Origin: JAICJR01 sp963848495 | GTDB taxonomy: Bacteria > Actinomycetota > Thermoleophilia > Solirubrobacterales > Thermoleophilaceae | DNA length: 64,000 nucleotides | NCBI GenBank assembly: GCA_963848495.1 | Contig: CAWKDV010000003.1 | Span: 1-64,000 of the forward strand | Direction of reading: 5' to 3' | Shown here: positions 37,534 through 46,076 of the stretch, one piece after another | Numbering within the stretch: the first letter of the stretch is position 1 | Layout of the letters: every line of letters begins with the position of its first letter | Notes under the pieces: generated by a model | The model's input: only the letters and a program-made list of their open reading frames with translations | The model's database searches: none | Told to the model about the DNA's origin: nothing | Made by a program: the position numbers and the translations under genes

Positions 37534-37917
37534 ATGTCCACGCTCGGCTTGGTCCTGATCATCGTTGCTGCGGTTCTGCTCGTGCTGTTCGTCGGCGGCC
37601 TTGTCGCGTCCCGCCGCTGGCACGCGAGCCACGAGCACGAGACCGACCGGAACATCGCGGACGCGGATCGTGCCCTCGAGCACGCCCGCGCGACTGACAA
37701 GGGCTGGGACCGGGACCTGCTGGAGGCCGCGGCTCGCGACGCGATCGAGGGTCACCGCCCCGGCTGGTCCTACGAGGAGCTCGTCCTGGTGCTCGTGGAC
37801 GACCGGCCCGGCATCAACGAGGACCGTGCCCACTTCCTGGCCAGCGGTAACGGCGAGGAGGTGCGGGTGGTGCTCGCGCGCGGCGACGCCGGCTGGTCCG
37901 TCGACCAGGTGAACTGA
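37534..37917 (+). CDS. hypothetical membrane-anchored protein
   Basis: 127 residues. One N-terminal TM helix (LGLVLIIVAAVLLVLFVGGLVA, cut here as residues 4-25), then a soluble domain with a charged linker (HASHEHETDRN) and WSYEELVLVLVDDRPGINED. The helix lacks a cleavage site, so it is probably an anchor. No family recognised. Leaderless promoter upstream. Confidence 0.6.
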   Translation: MSTLGLVLIIVAAVLLVLFVGGLVASRRWHASHEHETDRNIADADRALEHARATDKGWDRDLLEAAARDAIEGHRPGWSYEELVLVLVDDRPGINEDRAHFLASGNGEEVRVVLARGDAGWSVDQVN

Positions 37918-38003
37918 ACGCACGCGGGGAGCGCGCTGGCCGGCTGTCCGCCTGCCGCCAGCCGGCTCGCCGAGACGGGCGGCGCCGCGATAGCGTCACC
38001 GCG

Positions 38004-38564
38004 GTGCGGATCCAAGACCTGCTGCCCGGTTTCGAGCCTGAGAACGAGGTGGAGCGGCGGCTCGTCGAGGATCCCGCCCTGCTCGAGGGACTCGCCTGGG
38101 GCAAGCCGCGCAAGGGGCATCCAGAGGGCAGCATCGCCAACCACGTGAACGACCTGCTCCAGCGCCTCGACAGAAGCGGCGTTGAGGGGCAGGAGCGCGC
38201 GAAGCTGCGCTTCCTCGTGCTCGTCCACGACTCCTTCAAGAACCGCGTCCAGGAGTGGCGCCCACGCACCGGCGAGAACCACCACGCCATGCGCGCCCGC
38301 CGTTTCGCCGAGCGCTACACGGACGATGAGACGCTGCTGACCATTCTCGAGCTCCACGACCGCCCGTACGGCATCTGGCGCCGCCGGCGTCGCACCGGCC
38401 TGCAGGACCGCAGGCGGCTCGATTCGCTGCTCGAGCGCATCAACGCCTCCGATCCGGAGCTGTTCATGCGCTTCGTGGAGCTGGACGGCTCGACCGAGGG
38501 CAAGCGCTCCGAGCCGATCGAGTGGTTCAGGGAGCAGCTGCGCGAGCGCCGGGAGGCGGCCTGA
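38004..38564 (+). CDS. HD-domain-like protein, possible phosphohydrolase
   Basis: 186 residues. Residues about 34-125 resemble an HD fold: HPEGSIANHVNDLLQRL, then LRFLVLVHDSFKNRV (the HD pair), NHHAMRARRFAERY and LLTILELHDRPYGIW. Such histidine/aspartate spacing is typical of metal-dependent phosphohydrolases acting on nucleotides or RNA, but the substrate is unknown. GTG start with -10 TAGCGT (37991-37996) 7 bases upstream. Followed 2 bases later by the GNAT gene. Confidence 0.6.
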   Translation: MRIQDLLPGFEPENEVERRLVEDPALLEGLAWGKPRKGHPEGSIANHVNDLLQRLDRSGVEGQERAKLRFLVLVHDSFKNRVQEWRPRTGENHHAMRARRFAERYTDDETLLTILELHDRPYGIWRRRRRTGLQDRRRLDSLLERINASDPELFMRFVELDGSTEGKRSEPIEWFREQLRERREAA

Positions 38565-38566
38565 GC

Positions 38567-39001
38567 TTGGCTCCGGGCGCGCTCGCCATCAGAACCGCCG
38601 GCGTGGACGACTTTGGCGAGGTGCTTGCGCTGTGGGAGCGATCGCGCAGCAGCGCCGCGGCGACGCCGGACACGCCCGAGGCGCTCGAACGCCTGCTCGA
38701 GCGCAGCCCGGATGCCCTGCTGCTCGCAGAGCTCGATGGAACGCTCGTGGCAGCGCTGATCGCCGTCTGGGACGGTTGGCGCGGCGGGATGTACCGCCTG
38801 GCGGTGGCCGACGAGTTCCGCCGCAGGGGGATCGCGCGCCGGCTGGTCGAGGCCGGCCACGAGCGCCTGCGGGCCAAGGGGGCGCGCCGGATCACCGCGC
38901 TGGTGGGCAGCGAGGAGCAGGAAGCCTCGGCCTTCTAGCAGGCACTCGGTTACGAGCGCGACGCGAACCATGCCGCCGCAGGCGCTATGGGCCCGGCCAT
39001 A
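38567..39001 (+). pseudogene. GNAT-family acetyltransferase with premature stop
   Basis: TTG start 2 bases after the HD-like gene. Residues AVADEFRRRGIARRLVEAGH are the acetyl-CoA motif, and the C-terminal hallmark should read AFYxALGYERD. Here the Tyr codon is TAG (38936-38938), giving AF-stop-QALGYERD. After a further +1 shift the tail could end at the TAG at 38999-39001. Only the last strand and helix are lost, so a truncated product might still fold, but inactivation or a base error is more likely. Confidence 0.65.
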
Positions 39002-39449
39002 GGCAGGGCTGCTCCGGCGGCTTCACGGCACCGTCGCGGTGACGGCGCGGGTATTGCTGGGTGGCTCGGTGTGTGGCCCGCCGCCGGTCGCCCCTGCAGA
39101 GCGGTGGACGGGGTGGGTCCGGTGCGCGGCGGGTGCCGTTCTCCGCGTCGCGTATCGCGCGCAGCTGCTCCATCAGCTTCAGCCGCTCGACGGCGCGGCG
39201 GCCCGCTGCCGTGGCGGGCGGAAGGGGCGGCGGGAAGGGCGGCGGCGAGCTTGGGCTGAGCTCTGCCGCCGCCGGCACCTCCGGCCGCCCCGCCGCGGGC
39301 TCTTGCCACGCGTCCGGGCCCTCGAGACGCAGCTCGCCGAGCGTGGCGAACTCGAGGGCGACGTCGAGCGCGTGGAAGAGACGGGGAAAGCGGGCGGGGA
39401 ACATGTGTTCGGGAGTATGGGGAGGGGGGCGGACGGAAGAACGCGTCAC
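39002..39449. other. intergenic stretch without a supported gene
   Basis: GC-rich bases between the GNAT remnant and the heptamer array. Several open frames exist on both strands but none has a family motif, ribosome site or leaderless promoter. The region may hold remnants of a decayed gene; I see nothing firm. Confidence 0.5.
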
Positions 39450-39609
39450 GGGTCTCGGGTGTCGGGTCTCGGGGCCGCTGGCCGCTCCTCGCGGCCACGC
39501 GTCCGGTCTCCCCGGGCAGCCAGGGCGCCCGCGCCCAGAAGATCGCGGTCGCCCGGGGAACCGCGGTGGGCTGACGGCCCCGACACCCGACACCCGAGAC
39601 CCGACACCC
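39450..39609. repeat. heptamer array F: inverted pair of GGGTNTC / GANACCC units
   Basis: GGGTCTC, GGGTGTC, GGGTCTC at 39450-39470 and GACACCC, GACACCC, GAGACCC, GACACCC at 39582-39609: 7-bp tandem units, the second block being the reverse complement type of the first. They are 111 bases apart and precede the thioesterase promoter. Confidence 0.8.
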
Positions 39610-39616
39610 CGAGCGC

Positions 39617-39622
39617 TAGCCT
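39617..39622 (+). promoter_or_regulatory. -10 box TAGCCT, leaderless thioesterase
   Basis: TAGCCT lies 7 bases before the ATG at 39630, directly after the heptamer array. Confidence 0.55.
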
Positions 39623-39629
39623 CAGCCCA

Positions 39630-40076
39630 ATGCCCCGCCGCTTCACCTACCCACTGCGCGTCCGCTACAACGAGTGCGACCAGCAGGGGGTCGTCTTCAA
39701 CGCCCACTACTTCGCCTACTTCGACCACGTGCTCACCGAGGCATGGCGGCACACGGGCATCCCCTACAAGGAGATGATCGCCTCGGGGACGGAGATGATG
39801 GTCGCGGAGGCGCGCGCCACCTTCAGGGCGCCGGCCCGCTTCGAGGACGAGCTCGAGCTCGAGTGGTGGCTCACGCGGCTGGGGAGGACGGCGATCATCA
39901 GCCGGATCGACGTGAAGCGCGACGGGCAGGTGCTCGTCGAGGGCGAACTGCGGCACGTGTTCGTGGACCTGGCGAGCGGCAGCCCCTGCCCGATCCCGGC
40001 CAACGTGCGCGCGGCGATCGAGCCCTATGTGGACGAGACCGCCGAGGAAGCGCCCGCCGCAGAAGCGCGCGCGTAG
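39630..40076 (+). CDS. acyl-CoA thioesterase, 4HBT hotdog fold (YbgC-like)
   Basis: 148 residues. Catalytic motif RYNECDQQGVVFNAHYFAYF with Asp17, typical of 4-hydroxybenzoyl-CoA/YbgC-type thioesterases; later FEDELELEWWLTRLGRTAI forms the hotdog sheet. Hydrolyses acyl-CoA or acyl-ACP; the substrate is not readable. The 3' end overlaps the convergent SRPBCC gene by 52 bases. Confidence 0.85.
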   Translation: MPRRFTYPLRVRYNECDQQGVVFNAHYFAYFDHVLTEAWRHTGIPYKEMIASGTEMMVAEARATFRAPARFEDELELEWWLTRLGRTAIISRIDVKRDGQVLVEGELRHVFVDLASGSPCPIPANVRAAIEPYVDETAEEAPAAEARA

Positions 40077-40510
40077 GGCTCGAGGCCCTCGATCGCCCGC
40101 CGGGTCGCCCAGCGGTGGTCCCAGCGCCGCAGCAGCGGAGCGAGCAGGCGGAGCACGCTCGGCGAGGAATCCAGCTGCCAGTCCACGCAGACAAGGACGG
40201 AGCCGCCCAGGAGCGGCGCGAGCCGCCAGAGCCCGTGGGCGGACAGGTCGCCGGCGACGACGAGCTCGTACTCCCGCGGCGGCTCGAGGCGAACGATCTC
40301 GGACGTGAGCCAGAGCTCGTAGAACAGGCGCCCCTTCACCCGCTCGCGCGCGACCCGGCCCACCCGCAGCGGCCCGTCCGCCTCGACCGACAGATAGACG
40401 GGGGCCCACCAGGTCGGATAGGTGGTGGCGTCGGCCAGCGTCCGGAAGACGGCAAGGATCGGCGCGTCGACCTCCCACTCGTCATGGAACACGTACTCCC
40501 GGCGGCCCAT
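40025..40510 (-). CDS. SRPBCC-family (polyketide cyclase/START-like) protein
   Basis: 161 residues. N-terminal HDEWEVDAPILAVFRTLADATTYPTWW (given as residues 9-35) is the first strand-helix of the SRPBCC ligand-binding fold, common in polyketide cyclase-like and Coq10-like proteins. Function unknown; likely binds a hydrophobic ligand. Overlaps the thioesterase gene on the opposite strand, so the two mRNAs are mutually antisense at their ends. Confidence 0.75.
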   Translation of the reverse strand: MGRREYVFHDEWEVDAPILAVFRTLADATTYPTWWAPVYLSVEADGPLRVGRVARERVKGRLFYELWLTSEIVRLEPPREYELVVAGDLSAHGLWRLAPLLGGSVLVCVDWQLDSSPSVLRLLAPLLRRWDHRWATRRAIEGLEPYARASAAGASSAVSST

Positions 40511-40541
40511 GCCGTTGATACGCGCTAGGCGAAGGAACGGT

Positions 40542-41639
40542 TTAGACGGTGGACCCGAGCGAGGTCCAGATGTCGATCTTCGTGCGCGTGCGCGAGATGA
40601 CCTCAGCGGTGAATTCGCTGGTGGTGGAGCTGCCGCCGAGGTCGGGGGTGCGCACGCCGGTGGCGGCCGCCTCCAGCACGGACTCGTAGATAGCGCGCGA
40701 GGCGAGGTTGGCCGGCTGATGGCCGGCCTCGCCGACGTAGTGGAGCACGGCCGCGGCGGCCATGATCATCGCCATCGGGTTGGCGATGTTCTTGCCGAGC
40801 AGGGCCGGTGCCGTGCCGTGCGGCGCCTCGGACATGACCGTACCGAGCTCGTACTGGTCGTCGAACGACAGCAGCACAGACTCCGCGCCGGCAATCGAGC
40901 CGAACAGCGGCAGGACCATGTCCGAGAGGCAGTCGCCGTCGCGGTTCAACGCCGGGATGACCAGCGGAGCGTCGGCGGAGCCGGACACGAGGCCGGCGTA
41001 GGTCGCATCGATCAGAACGGGTTGGTAGGGGACCTCGGGATGGCGCTCGGCGGCGGCATCGAGCTCCTCCTTCAGCATGCCCTCGTAGATCGGGCTGACC
41101 GTCCACTTGGGCCCGCCGTAGACGCGCCCGTGGATCTTGCGCGCCGTGCGGAAGCTGTACTCGGCCACCGCGCGGCAGACGCTGCGCGAGATGCGCTCGG
41201 TGCGGTAGGCGATCTCGTCGCCGTCCTCCTCGACCCGCCACTGCTCGGCCCCGTAGGCGTCGCCGACGGCCATGCGCACGACGGCGATCGGGTAGTGGAC
41301 GCCGGCCACGGGCGTGACACCCGGGATGCGGCGGCCCGTGCGGATGATCACCTTGCCGTCGATCGCCTCGCGCAGGATGCGATTGGGACTGCCCACGTCG
41401 TCCTTGCCCTCGGGCGTGATCGTGGCCGCCTTGATGCCGAAGCCGGCCTCGCGCATCGCGCCGGCGGCGGCCACGACGACGTCGTTCGAGGTGCGCCGCC
41501 GGTTGTCGAGCGAGAGGTCGTAGTGCTCGAGCTCGACGTCGACCTGAGTAACGTCTGGGTCGAGAACCCGGATGGCCTGTTCGAGCAGCTCCTGGCCGGT
41601 CTCGTCGCCTTCCAGCACGATGATGCGGACGTCCGCCAT
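40542..41639 (-). CDS. isocitrate/isopropylmalate dehydrogenase-family protein, probably NAD-dependent isocitrate dehydrogenase
   Basis: 365 residues. Beta-decarboxylating dehydrogenase: LEGDETGQELLEQ at the N-terminus, SPNRILREAIDGKVI (substrate Ser region), YRTERISRSVCRAVAEYSF, GDCLSDMVLPLFGSIAG (metal Asp region) and SEAPHGTAPALLGKNIANP. It differs clearly from leuB at 19203 (phase LEGDE instead of LPGDG, and different substrate loop), so an isocitrate or homoisocitrate-type substrate is likelier. TAGAGT on the minus strand lies 11 bases before the ATG. Confidence 0.78.
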   Translation of the reverse strand: MADVRIIVLEGDETGQELLEQAIRVLDPDVTQVDVELEHYDLSLDNRRRTSNDVVVAAAGAMREAGFGIKAATITPEGKDDVGSPNRILREAIDGKVIIRTGRRIPGVTPVAGVHYPIAVVRMAVGDAYGAEQWRVEEDGDEIAYRTERISRSVCRAVAEYSFRTARKIHGRVYGGPKWTVSPIYEGMLKEELDAAAERHPEVPYQPVLIDATYAGLVSGSADAPLVIPALNRDGDCLSDMVLPLFGSIAGAESVLLSFDDQYELGTVMSEAPHGTAPALLGKNIANPMAMIMAAAAVLHYVGEAGHQPANLASRAIYESVLEAAATGVRTPDLGGSSTTSEFTAEVISRTRTKIDIWTSLGSTV

Positions 41640-41669
41640 AGTCCGTCAGGACTCTACCCACGCAATCTG

Positions 41670-41999
41670 ATGAGCGAACTGAAGTGCAGCTGGTGCGGTG
41701 AGCCGGTCGAGCCGGAGGACGGCTACCGGCTGGCCGAGCCCGCCGGGGCGCGGATCGCGGCGTTCTGCAGGCTCGAGCACGTCGTGCCGTGGGCGCTGCG
41801 CGGCCCGCACTGGGAGCCGGGTGAGCTCGACCACGAGCCCGACCCGGAGCTGGGCGACACCTGCGCCCACTGCGGCCAGCGGATCGGCGACGCGCGCGTG
41901 ATCCTGGTGCACCACCGCGGCCAGTACCGGATCGCCGACGCGTTCTGCTCGGCCCAGCACGCAGCGGACTGGGCGAAGGCCGGCGGCCGCTGGCGCTAG
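41670..41999 (+). CDS. small zinc-ribbon-like protein
   Basis: 109 residues with two CxxC-type knuckles (KCSWCGEPVEPEDGY near 5 and TCAHCGQRIGDA near 70) and further Cys/His in FCRLEHVVPW and FCSAQHAADW, so two treble-clef or ribbon zinc sites are likely. The repeated CxxCG...FC..H pattern suggests an internal duplication of about 55 residues. Function unknown. Divergent from the dehydrogenase gene, convergent with the Ddn-like gene, sharing CTAG in the stops. Confidence 0.65.
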   Translation: MSELKCSWCGEPVEPEDGYRLAEPAGARIAAFCRLEHVVPWALRGPHWEPGELDHEPDPELGDTCAHCGQRIGDARVILVHHRGQYRIADAFCSAQHAADWAKAGGRWR

Positions 42000-42451
42000 G
42001 ACCGGGGCTCGAGCACGACCAGCGGGATCTCCCGCTCGGTGCGCTCCTGGTAGCCGGCGTAGCCGCCGTAGACCTTCACGACCTCGGGCCACAGCCATTC
42101 CCGCTCGTCGGGCGTGGCCACGCGCGCGTGCACGGGCAGCACCTTCGAGCCGACCTGCACGGTGGTATCCGGGTTGGCCATCAGGTTGTGGAACCAGGCC
42201 GGATGCCGCGGATTGCCGCCCTTCGAGGCGACGATCACGATGTCGTTGCCGTCGCGCATGTAGACGAGCGGCGAGGTGCGGCGCTGTCCGCTGCGCGCTC
42301 CCACGTGGTCGAGCAGCAGCATCGGCGGCGCGCCGGGGAAGCGGTGGCCGATCAGCCCATGGCTCAGCCGGTAGGCGGTGGTGTGGCCGCCCATGAGCCG
42401 GCGCAACAGCGGCCATGAGCGGTCCGCCAGGCGCAGGTAGAGCGGGTCCAA
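41996..42451 (-). CDS. nitroreductase/deazaflavin (F420)-dependent Ddn-family protein
   Basis: 151 residues, TTG start. LLLDHVGARSGQRRTSPLVYM and GGNPRHPAWFHNLMANPDTTVQVG are the signature of the F420H2-dependent Ddn family, the split beta-barrel enzymes that activate nitroimidazoles in mycobacteria. Implies F420 synthesis in this organism. Native substrate unknown, perhaps quinones or enones. Lies 4 bases downstream of the HD-domain gene stop, so probably in one operon with it. Confidence 0.87.
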   Translation of the reverse strand: MDPLYLRLADRSWPLLRRLMGGHTTAYRLSHGLIGHRFPGAPPMLLLDHVGARSGQRRTSPLVYMRDGNDIVIVASKGGNPRHPAWFHNLMANPDTTVQVGSKVLPVHARVATPDEREWLWPEVVKVYGGYAGYQERTEREIPLVVLEPRS

Positions 42452-42455
42452 GGCG

Positions 42456-43037
42456 CTAGGCCGCGGCGCCTTCGCGCGGCCCGAGTCCCAGGAGGTCGGC
42501 GCGCTCCTCCATCGCCGCGATCACGTTGGCGATGTGCTCGTCGAAGTCCACGCCGAGCTCCTCGGCGCCCTGGCGCACCTCGTCGCGGTTCACGCCCGCG
42601 GCGAACGAGGGCTGCTTCAGCTTCTTCTTCACGGACTTGGGGGTGAGCCCGACGATGCCGGTGGGCCTGACCATCGCGCAGGCGGCGATGAAGCCGGACA
42701 GCTCGTCGACGGCGAACAGCGTCTTGGCGAGCGGCGTGACCCGCGGCACGCCGAGGAAGGTGGCGTGGCCGGCCACCGCCTCCACGAGCTCGTCGGGATA
42801 GCCGAGCTTCTTCAGCTCCTCCAGCGCAATGCGCGGATGGCCGGTGCCGAGGTCCGGATAACGCTCGTAGTCGAGGTCGTGCAGGATCCCCGTGGCGGCC
42901 CAGAGCTCCTCGTCCTCGCCGCCCTGGCGGGCGTAGAAGACCATCGCCGCCTCGACGCCGAGCACGTGCTTGCGCAGCGAGTCGGACTCGGTCCACTCGC
43001 AGAACAGCTCCCAGGCGCCGTCGCGCGATACCTCCAC
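42456..43037 (-). CDS. HD-superfamily hydrolase
   Basis: 193 residues from GTG 43037, chosen because -10 box TACCGT lies 8 bases upstream; a longer frame to 43151 lacks support. HD motif in ATGILHDLDYERYPD (His-Asp at about 55), preceded by VLGVEAAMVFYA and followed by GHPRIALEELKKLGYPDE and AVAGHATF. Similar proteins are annotated as HDIG-type phosphohydrolases with unknown substrates. The Lys-rich SVKKKLKQPSFAAGV helix is also typical. Confidence 0.8.
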   Translation of the reverse strand: MEVSRDGAWELFCEWTESDSLRKHVLGVEAAMVFYARQGGEDEELWAATGILHDLDYERYPDLGTGHPRIALEELKKLGYPDELVEAVAGHATFLGVPRVTPLAKTLFAVDELSGFIAACAMVRPTGIVGLTPKSVKKKLKQPSFAAGVNRDEVRQGAEELGVDFDEHIANVIAAMEERADLLGLGPREGAAA

Positions 43038-43045
43038 GGGGGGAG

Positions 43046-43051
43046 ACGGTA
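43046..43051 (-). promoter_or_regulatory. -10 box TACCGT, leaderless HD-hydrolase
   Basis: On the minus strand TACCGT lies 8 bases before GTG 43037. Confidence 0.5.
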
Positions 43052-43149
43052 GCGGAAGGGGATGACCCGGCTTGCCCGAATCGTCACCTGAGATGCCCTT
43101 CGATACCCTTGCGCCTCCGCTCGCCTCCCCCGACCGGGCGGTCACACGC

Positions 43150-44451
43150 ATGGAGAAGTTCGTAATCGAAGGCGGCTACCCGCTGTCCGGGACGATCGAG
43201 GCGGCGGGCAACAAGAACGCTGCCCTGCCCGCGCTCGCAGCCTGCCTCCTCACCGAGGAGGACGTGGTCCTGCGCAACATCCCGCGGATCAAGGACGTGG
43301 AGGCGATGGTCGGTCTCCTGGCCGGGATCGGCGTGCAGGTGGAGTGGCAGGACGAGAACGTGGTGGCGCTGAACGCCGCCAACGCGCGCCCGGACAACGT
43401 CGATCCGGAGCTAGCCGAGCGGATCCGAGCCTCGTTCCTGCTGGCCGGCCCGCTCCTGGCGCGCTTCGGCACCGCCGACATGCCGCCGCCCGGCGGCGAC
43501 GTGATCGGCCGCCGCCGCCTCGACCCGCACCTCGACGCGTTCATCTCGCTCGGGGCCGACATCGAGCTCGCGCGCGGCGCCTACCGGTTGCGCGCCCGTG
43601 GCGGCCTCAAGCCGTGCGACTTCTTCCTCGACGAGCCGAGCGTGATGGCCACAGAGAACGCGCTCATGGCGTCCGCTCTCACCGCGGGCTCGACCGTTAT
43701 CCACAACGCCGCCTCGGAGCCGCACGTCCAGGACCTGGCGCGCCTGCTGCTGCAGATGGGCGCGCGCGTGGAGGGCATCGGCTCGAACGTGATGATCGTG
43801 CACGGCCGGGATCGGCTCGGCGGTGCCGACTACGCGATCGGCGCCGACTACATCGAGGTGGCGAGCTTCGCGGCGCTGGCGGCGGTCACCGGGGGCGAGC
43901 TGCGCGTGAAGGACGTCGTGCCCGAGGACCTGCGCATGACCACGCTCGTGTTCGAGCGGCTCGGCTGCCGGCTCGAGTTCGACGGCACCGACCTGGTGGT
44001 GCCGGCCGAGCAGGAGCTGCGGATCCGCAACGACGCCGGCGACGCCATGACCAAGGTCGAGGACGGTCCCTGGCCGGCCTTCCCGGCCGACCTCACCAGC
44101 ATCGCGCTCGCGCTCGCCACGCAATCCGACGGCATGGTGTTGATTCACGAGAAGATGTTCGAGAACCGTCTCTTCTTCGTGGACAAGCTGATCAACATGG
44201 GGGCTCGGGTGATCCTCTGCGACCCGCACAGGGCGGTTGTCGCTGGCCCGAGGCGTCTTCACGGCGAGCGCATGGAGAGCCCCGACATCCGGGCCGGAAT
44301 GGCGATGCTCATCGCCGCGCTCTGCGCCGAGGGCACGTCGGAGATCGGCAACATCCGCCAGATCGACCGCGGCTACGAGCGGATCGACGAGCGCCTGCGG
44401 GCGCTGGGCGCGCGCATCGAGCGCGTCGCGACGCAGCCCGTGCCTGCGTAG
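43150..44451 (+). CDS. murA: UDP-N-acetylglucosamine 1-carboxyvinyltransferase (MurA), Asp in place of catalytic Cys
   Basis: 433 residues. First committed step of peptidoglycan synthesis: transfer of enolpyruvate from PEP to UDP-GlcNAc. EPT repeats begin AAGNKNAALPALAACLL; MTKVEDGPWPAFPADL and MESPDIRAGMAMLIAAL are conserved. The loop that normally reads PGGCxxG is PGGDVIG with Asp117, as in Mycobacterium tuberculosis, which makes the enzyme insensitive to fosfomycin. The ATG is chosen from the conserved EKFVIEGG opening; an upstream in-frame TTG/ATG exists. It precedes the his genes by 24 bases. Confidence 0.92.
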   Translation: MEKFVIEGGYPLSGTIEAAGNKNAALPALAACLLTEEDVVLRNIPRIKDVEAMVGLLAGIGVQVEWQDENVVALNAANARPDNVDPELAERIRASFLLAGPLLARFGTADMPPPGGDVIGRRRLDPHLDAFISLGADIELARGAYRLRARGGLKPCDFFLDEPSVMATENALMASALTAGSTVIHNAASEPHVQDLARLLLQMGARVEGIGSNVMIVHGRDRLGGADYAIGADYIEVASFAALAAVTGGELRVKDVVPEDLRMTTLVFERLGCRLEFDGTDLVVPAEQELRIRNDAGDAMTKVEDGPWPAFPADLTSIALALATQSDGMVLIHEKMFENRLFFVDKLINMGARVILCDPHRAVVAGPRRLHGERMESPDIRAGMAMLIAALCAEGTSEIGNIRQIDRGYERIDERLRALGARIERVATQPVPA

Positions 44452-44475
44452 GCAGCCCCCGACGGAGGCCGCCAC

Positions 44476-45447
44476 GTGATCCACCCGATTCCCCCCGGCA
44501 CGCGCGACGTGCTGCCGGACGAGATGCGGGAGCTGCGCGAGCTCACCGGCACGCTGCACGGCGCCTTCGAGCGGGCCGGCTACGGCGAGGTCTGGACGCC
44601 CACGATGGAGTACGAGGAGGTCCTGCGCACCGGCGACGAGCGCGCGGCGCGCGCGGGCTACCGGCTGTTCGACGAGCACGGCCAGGTGCTGGTGCTGCGC
44701 TCGGACATGACGATCCCGATCGCGCGCCTCGTGTCGAGCCGCTACTCCGAGCGCGACGTGCCGATCCGCCTTTGTTACTTTGCCCACGCCTACCGCGAGG
44801 TCGACCGCCGCAGCGGCCAGGCGCGCGAGTTCCTCCAGGGCGGCATCGAGCTGATCGGCCTGCCGGAGCCGCACGGGGACGCCGAGGTGGTGTCGCTGGT
44901 GATCGTGGCTCTCACCGAGGCGGGGCTGAGGCGCCACCGCCTCGGCCTGGGCGACGGCTCGCTCTATCCCACCCTGCTCGCCGAGCTGGAGGTCGAGGAG
45001 GCGGAACGGCCGCCGCTGCTCGAGGCGCTCGCGCGGCGCGACATGGTCGAGGTCGAGCGGCGGGTCGATCTCCTGGGCCTCGGCAGGGCCGCGAGCGAGC
45101 TGCTCGCCACGCTGCCAAACCTGCGCGGCGGCCCCGAGGTGCTGGAGCACGGCCGTGACGGGCCGGTGTCCGCGGCTGTCGAGAACCTGCGCGCCTGCTA
45201 CGAGCTGCTGGCGGAGCGCGGGGTGGCGGACCGCGTGATCTTCGACCTCGGCCTCGTGCGCTGGCTCGGTTATTACACGGGCGCGGTGTTCGAGGTCTAC
45301 GACCCGGCCGTGGGCTTCGCGATCGGCGGCGGCGGACGTTACGACGACCTGCTCGGGCGCTTCGGGCGCGACCTGCCGGCCTGCGGCCTGGCGCTCGACG
45401 TGCACCGCGTGCACCTGGCGAAGACCGCCGAGGAGCGGCTGGGATGA
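44476..45447 (+). CDS. hisZ: ATP phosphoribosyltransferase regulatory subunit (HisZ)
   Basis: 323 residues. A catalytically dead class II HisRS-like paralog that activates short HisG. Features: PPGTRDVLPDEM, LRSDMTIPIARLV (motif 2 without catalytic residues), EFLQGGIELIG and DLGLVRWLGYYTGAVFEVY, GGGGRYDDLLGRFG. Too short for a HisRS with an anticodon domain, and next to short hisG, so HisZ is preferred. GTG start with GACGGAGG upstream; 4-base overlap with hisG. Confidence 0.92.
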   Translation: MIHPIPPGTRDVLPDEMRELRELTGTLHGAFERAGYGEVWTPTMEYEEVLRTGDERAARAGYRLFDEHGQVLVLRSDMTIPIARLVSSRYSERDVPIRLCYFAHAYREVDRRSGQAREFLQGGIELIGLPEPHGDAEVVSLVIVALTEAGLRRHRLGLGDGSLYPTLLAELEVEEAERPPLLEALARRDMVEVERRVDLLGLGRAASELLATLPNLRGGPEVLEHGRDGPVSAAVENLRACYELLAERGVADRVIFDLGLVRWLGYYTGAVFEVYDPAVGFAIGGGGRYDDLLGRFGRDLPACGLALDVHRVHLAKTAEERLG

Positions 45448-46076
45448 GCGAGCTGACGATCGCGGTGCCGCGCGGCGCGCTGTTCGAGGAGACGCTCGAC
45501 CTGCTCGAGCGGATCGGCATCGACACGGCCGAGGTGCGCGCGAACGACCGCCGCCTCGTGTTCCCCGAGCAGGGGCTCGTGACGATGCGGCCGAGCGACG
45601 TACCCACCTACGTGGAGCACGGTGCCGCCGACATCGGCATCACCGGCAAGGACGTGCTGCTCGAGAACGTGGACCGGAGCGTGTACGAGCTGGTCGACCT
45701 CGGCTACGGGGAGTGCCGGATGATCGTGGCCGAGCGGGACGGCGAGAACGCGCTCGAGGAGTCGCTGCGGCGGCTCGGCGCCGTGCGGGTGGCCACCAAG
45801 TACCCGCACATCGCCACCGAGTACTTCGCCGGCACGGGCCGCCAGGCGGAGATCGTGGAGGTGAAGGGCTCAGTGGAGATCGCGCCGCTCACGGGGCTCG
45901 TGGACGGGATCGTCGACCTCACCGCCACCGGCACGACGCTGCGCGAGAACCACCTGGTGGAACGGGAGGAGATCTGCGTCTGCACGGCGCGCCTGATCGC
46001 CAACCCGGTGGCGCACAAGCTGAAGGCGGTCGCGATCGACGCGCTCGTGGCGCGGATCAGGGAGGCGATCGCGTGA
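45444..46076 (+). CDS. hisG: ATP phosphoribosyltransferase, short form (HisG-S)
   Basis: 210 residues, the short form that needs HisZ. First step of histidine synthesis. VPRGALFEETLDLL, DIGITGKDVLLEN, EYFAGTGRQAEIVEVKGSVE and DLTATGTTLRENHL (PRPP-binding loop) are intact. Starts and ends in 4-base overlaps with hisZ and hisD. Confidence 0.95.
   Translation: MSELTIAVPRGALFEETLDLLERIGIDTAEVRANDRRLVFPEQGLVTMRPSDVPTYVEHGAADIGITGKDVLLENVDRSVYELVDLGYGECRMIVAERDGENALEESLRRLGAVRVATKYPHIATEYFAGTGRQAEIVEVKGSVEIAPLTGLVDGIVDLTATGTTLRENHLVEREEICVCTARLIANPVAHKLKAVAIDALVARIREAIA

Noticed and set aside
38936..38938. Pyrrolysine or other recoding at the TAG in the GNAT gene
   Set aside because: The codon replaces a common structural Tyr, a further frame problem follows, and no pyl genes are seen; mutation or base error is simpler.
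39039..39600. N-terminal extension of the thioesterase, about 200 codons upstream
   Set aside because: The extension runs through the heptamer array and is of low complexity; the ATG at 39630 has a -10 box 7 bases upstream and the domain starts there.
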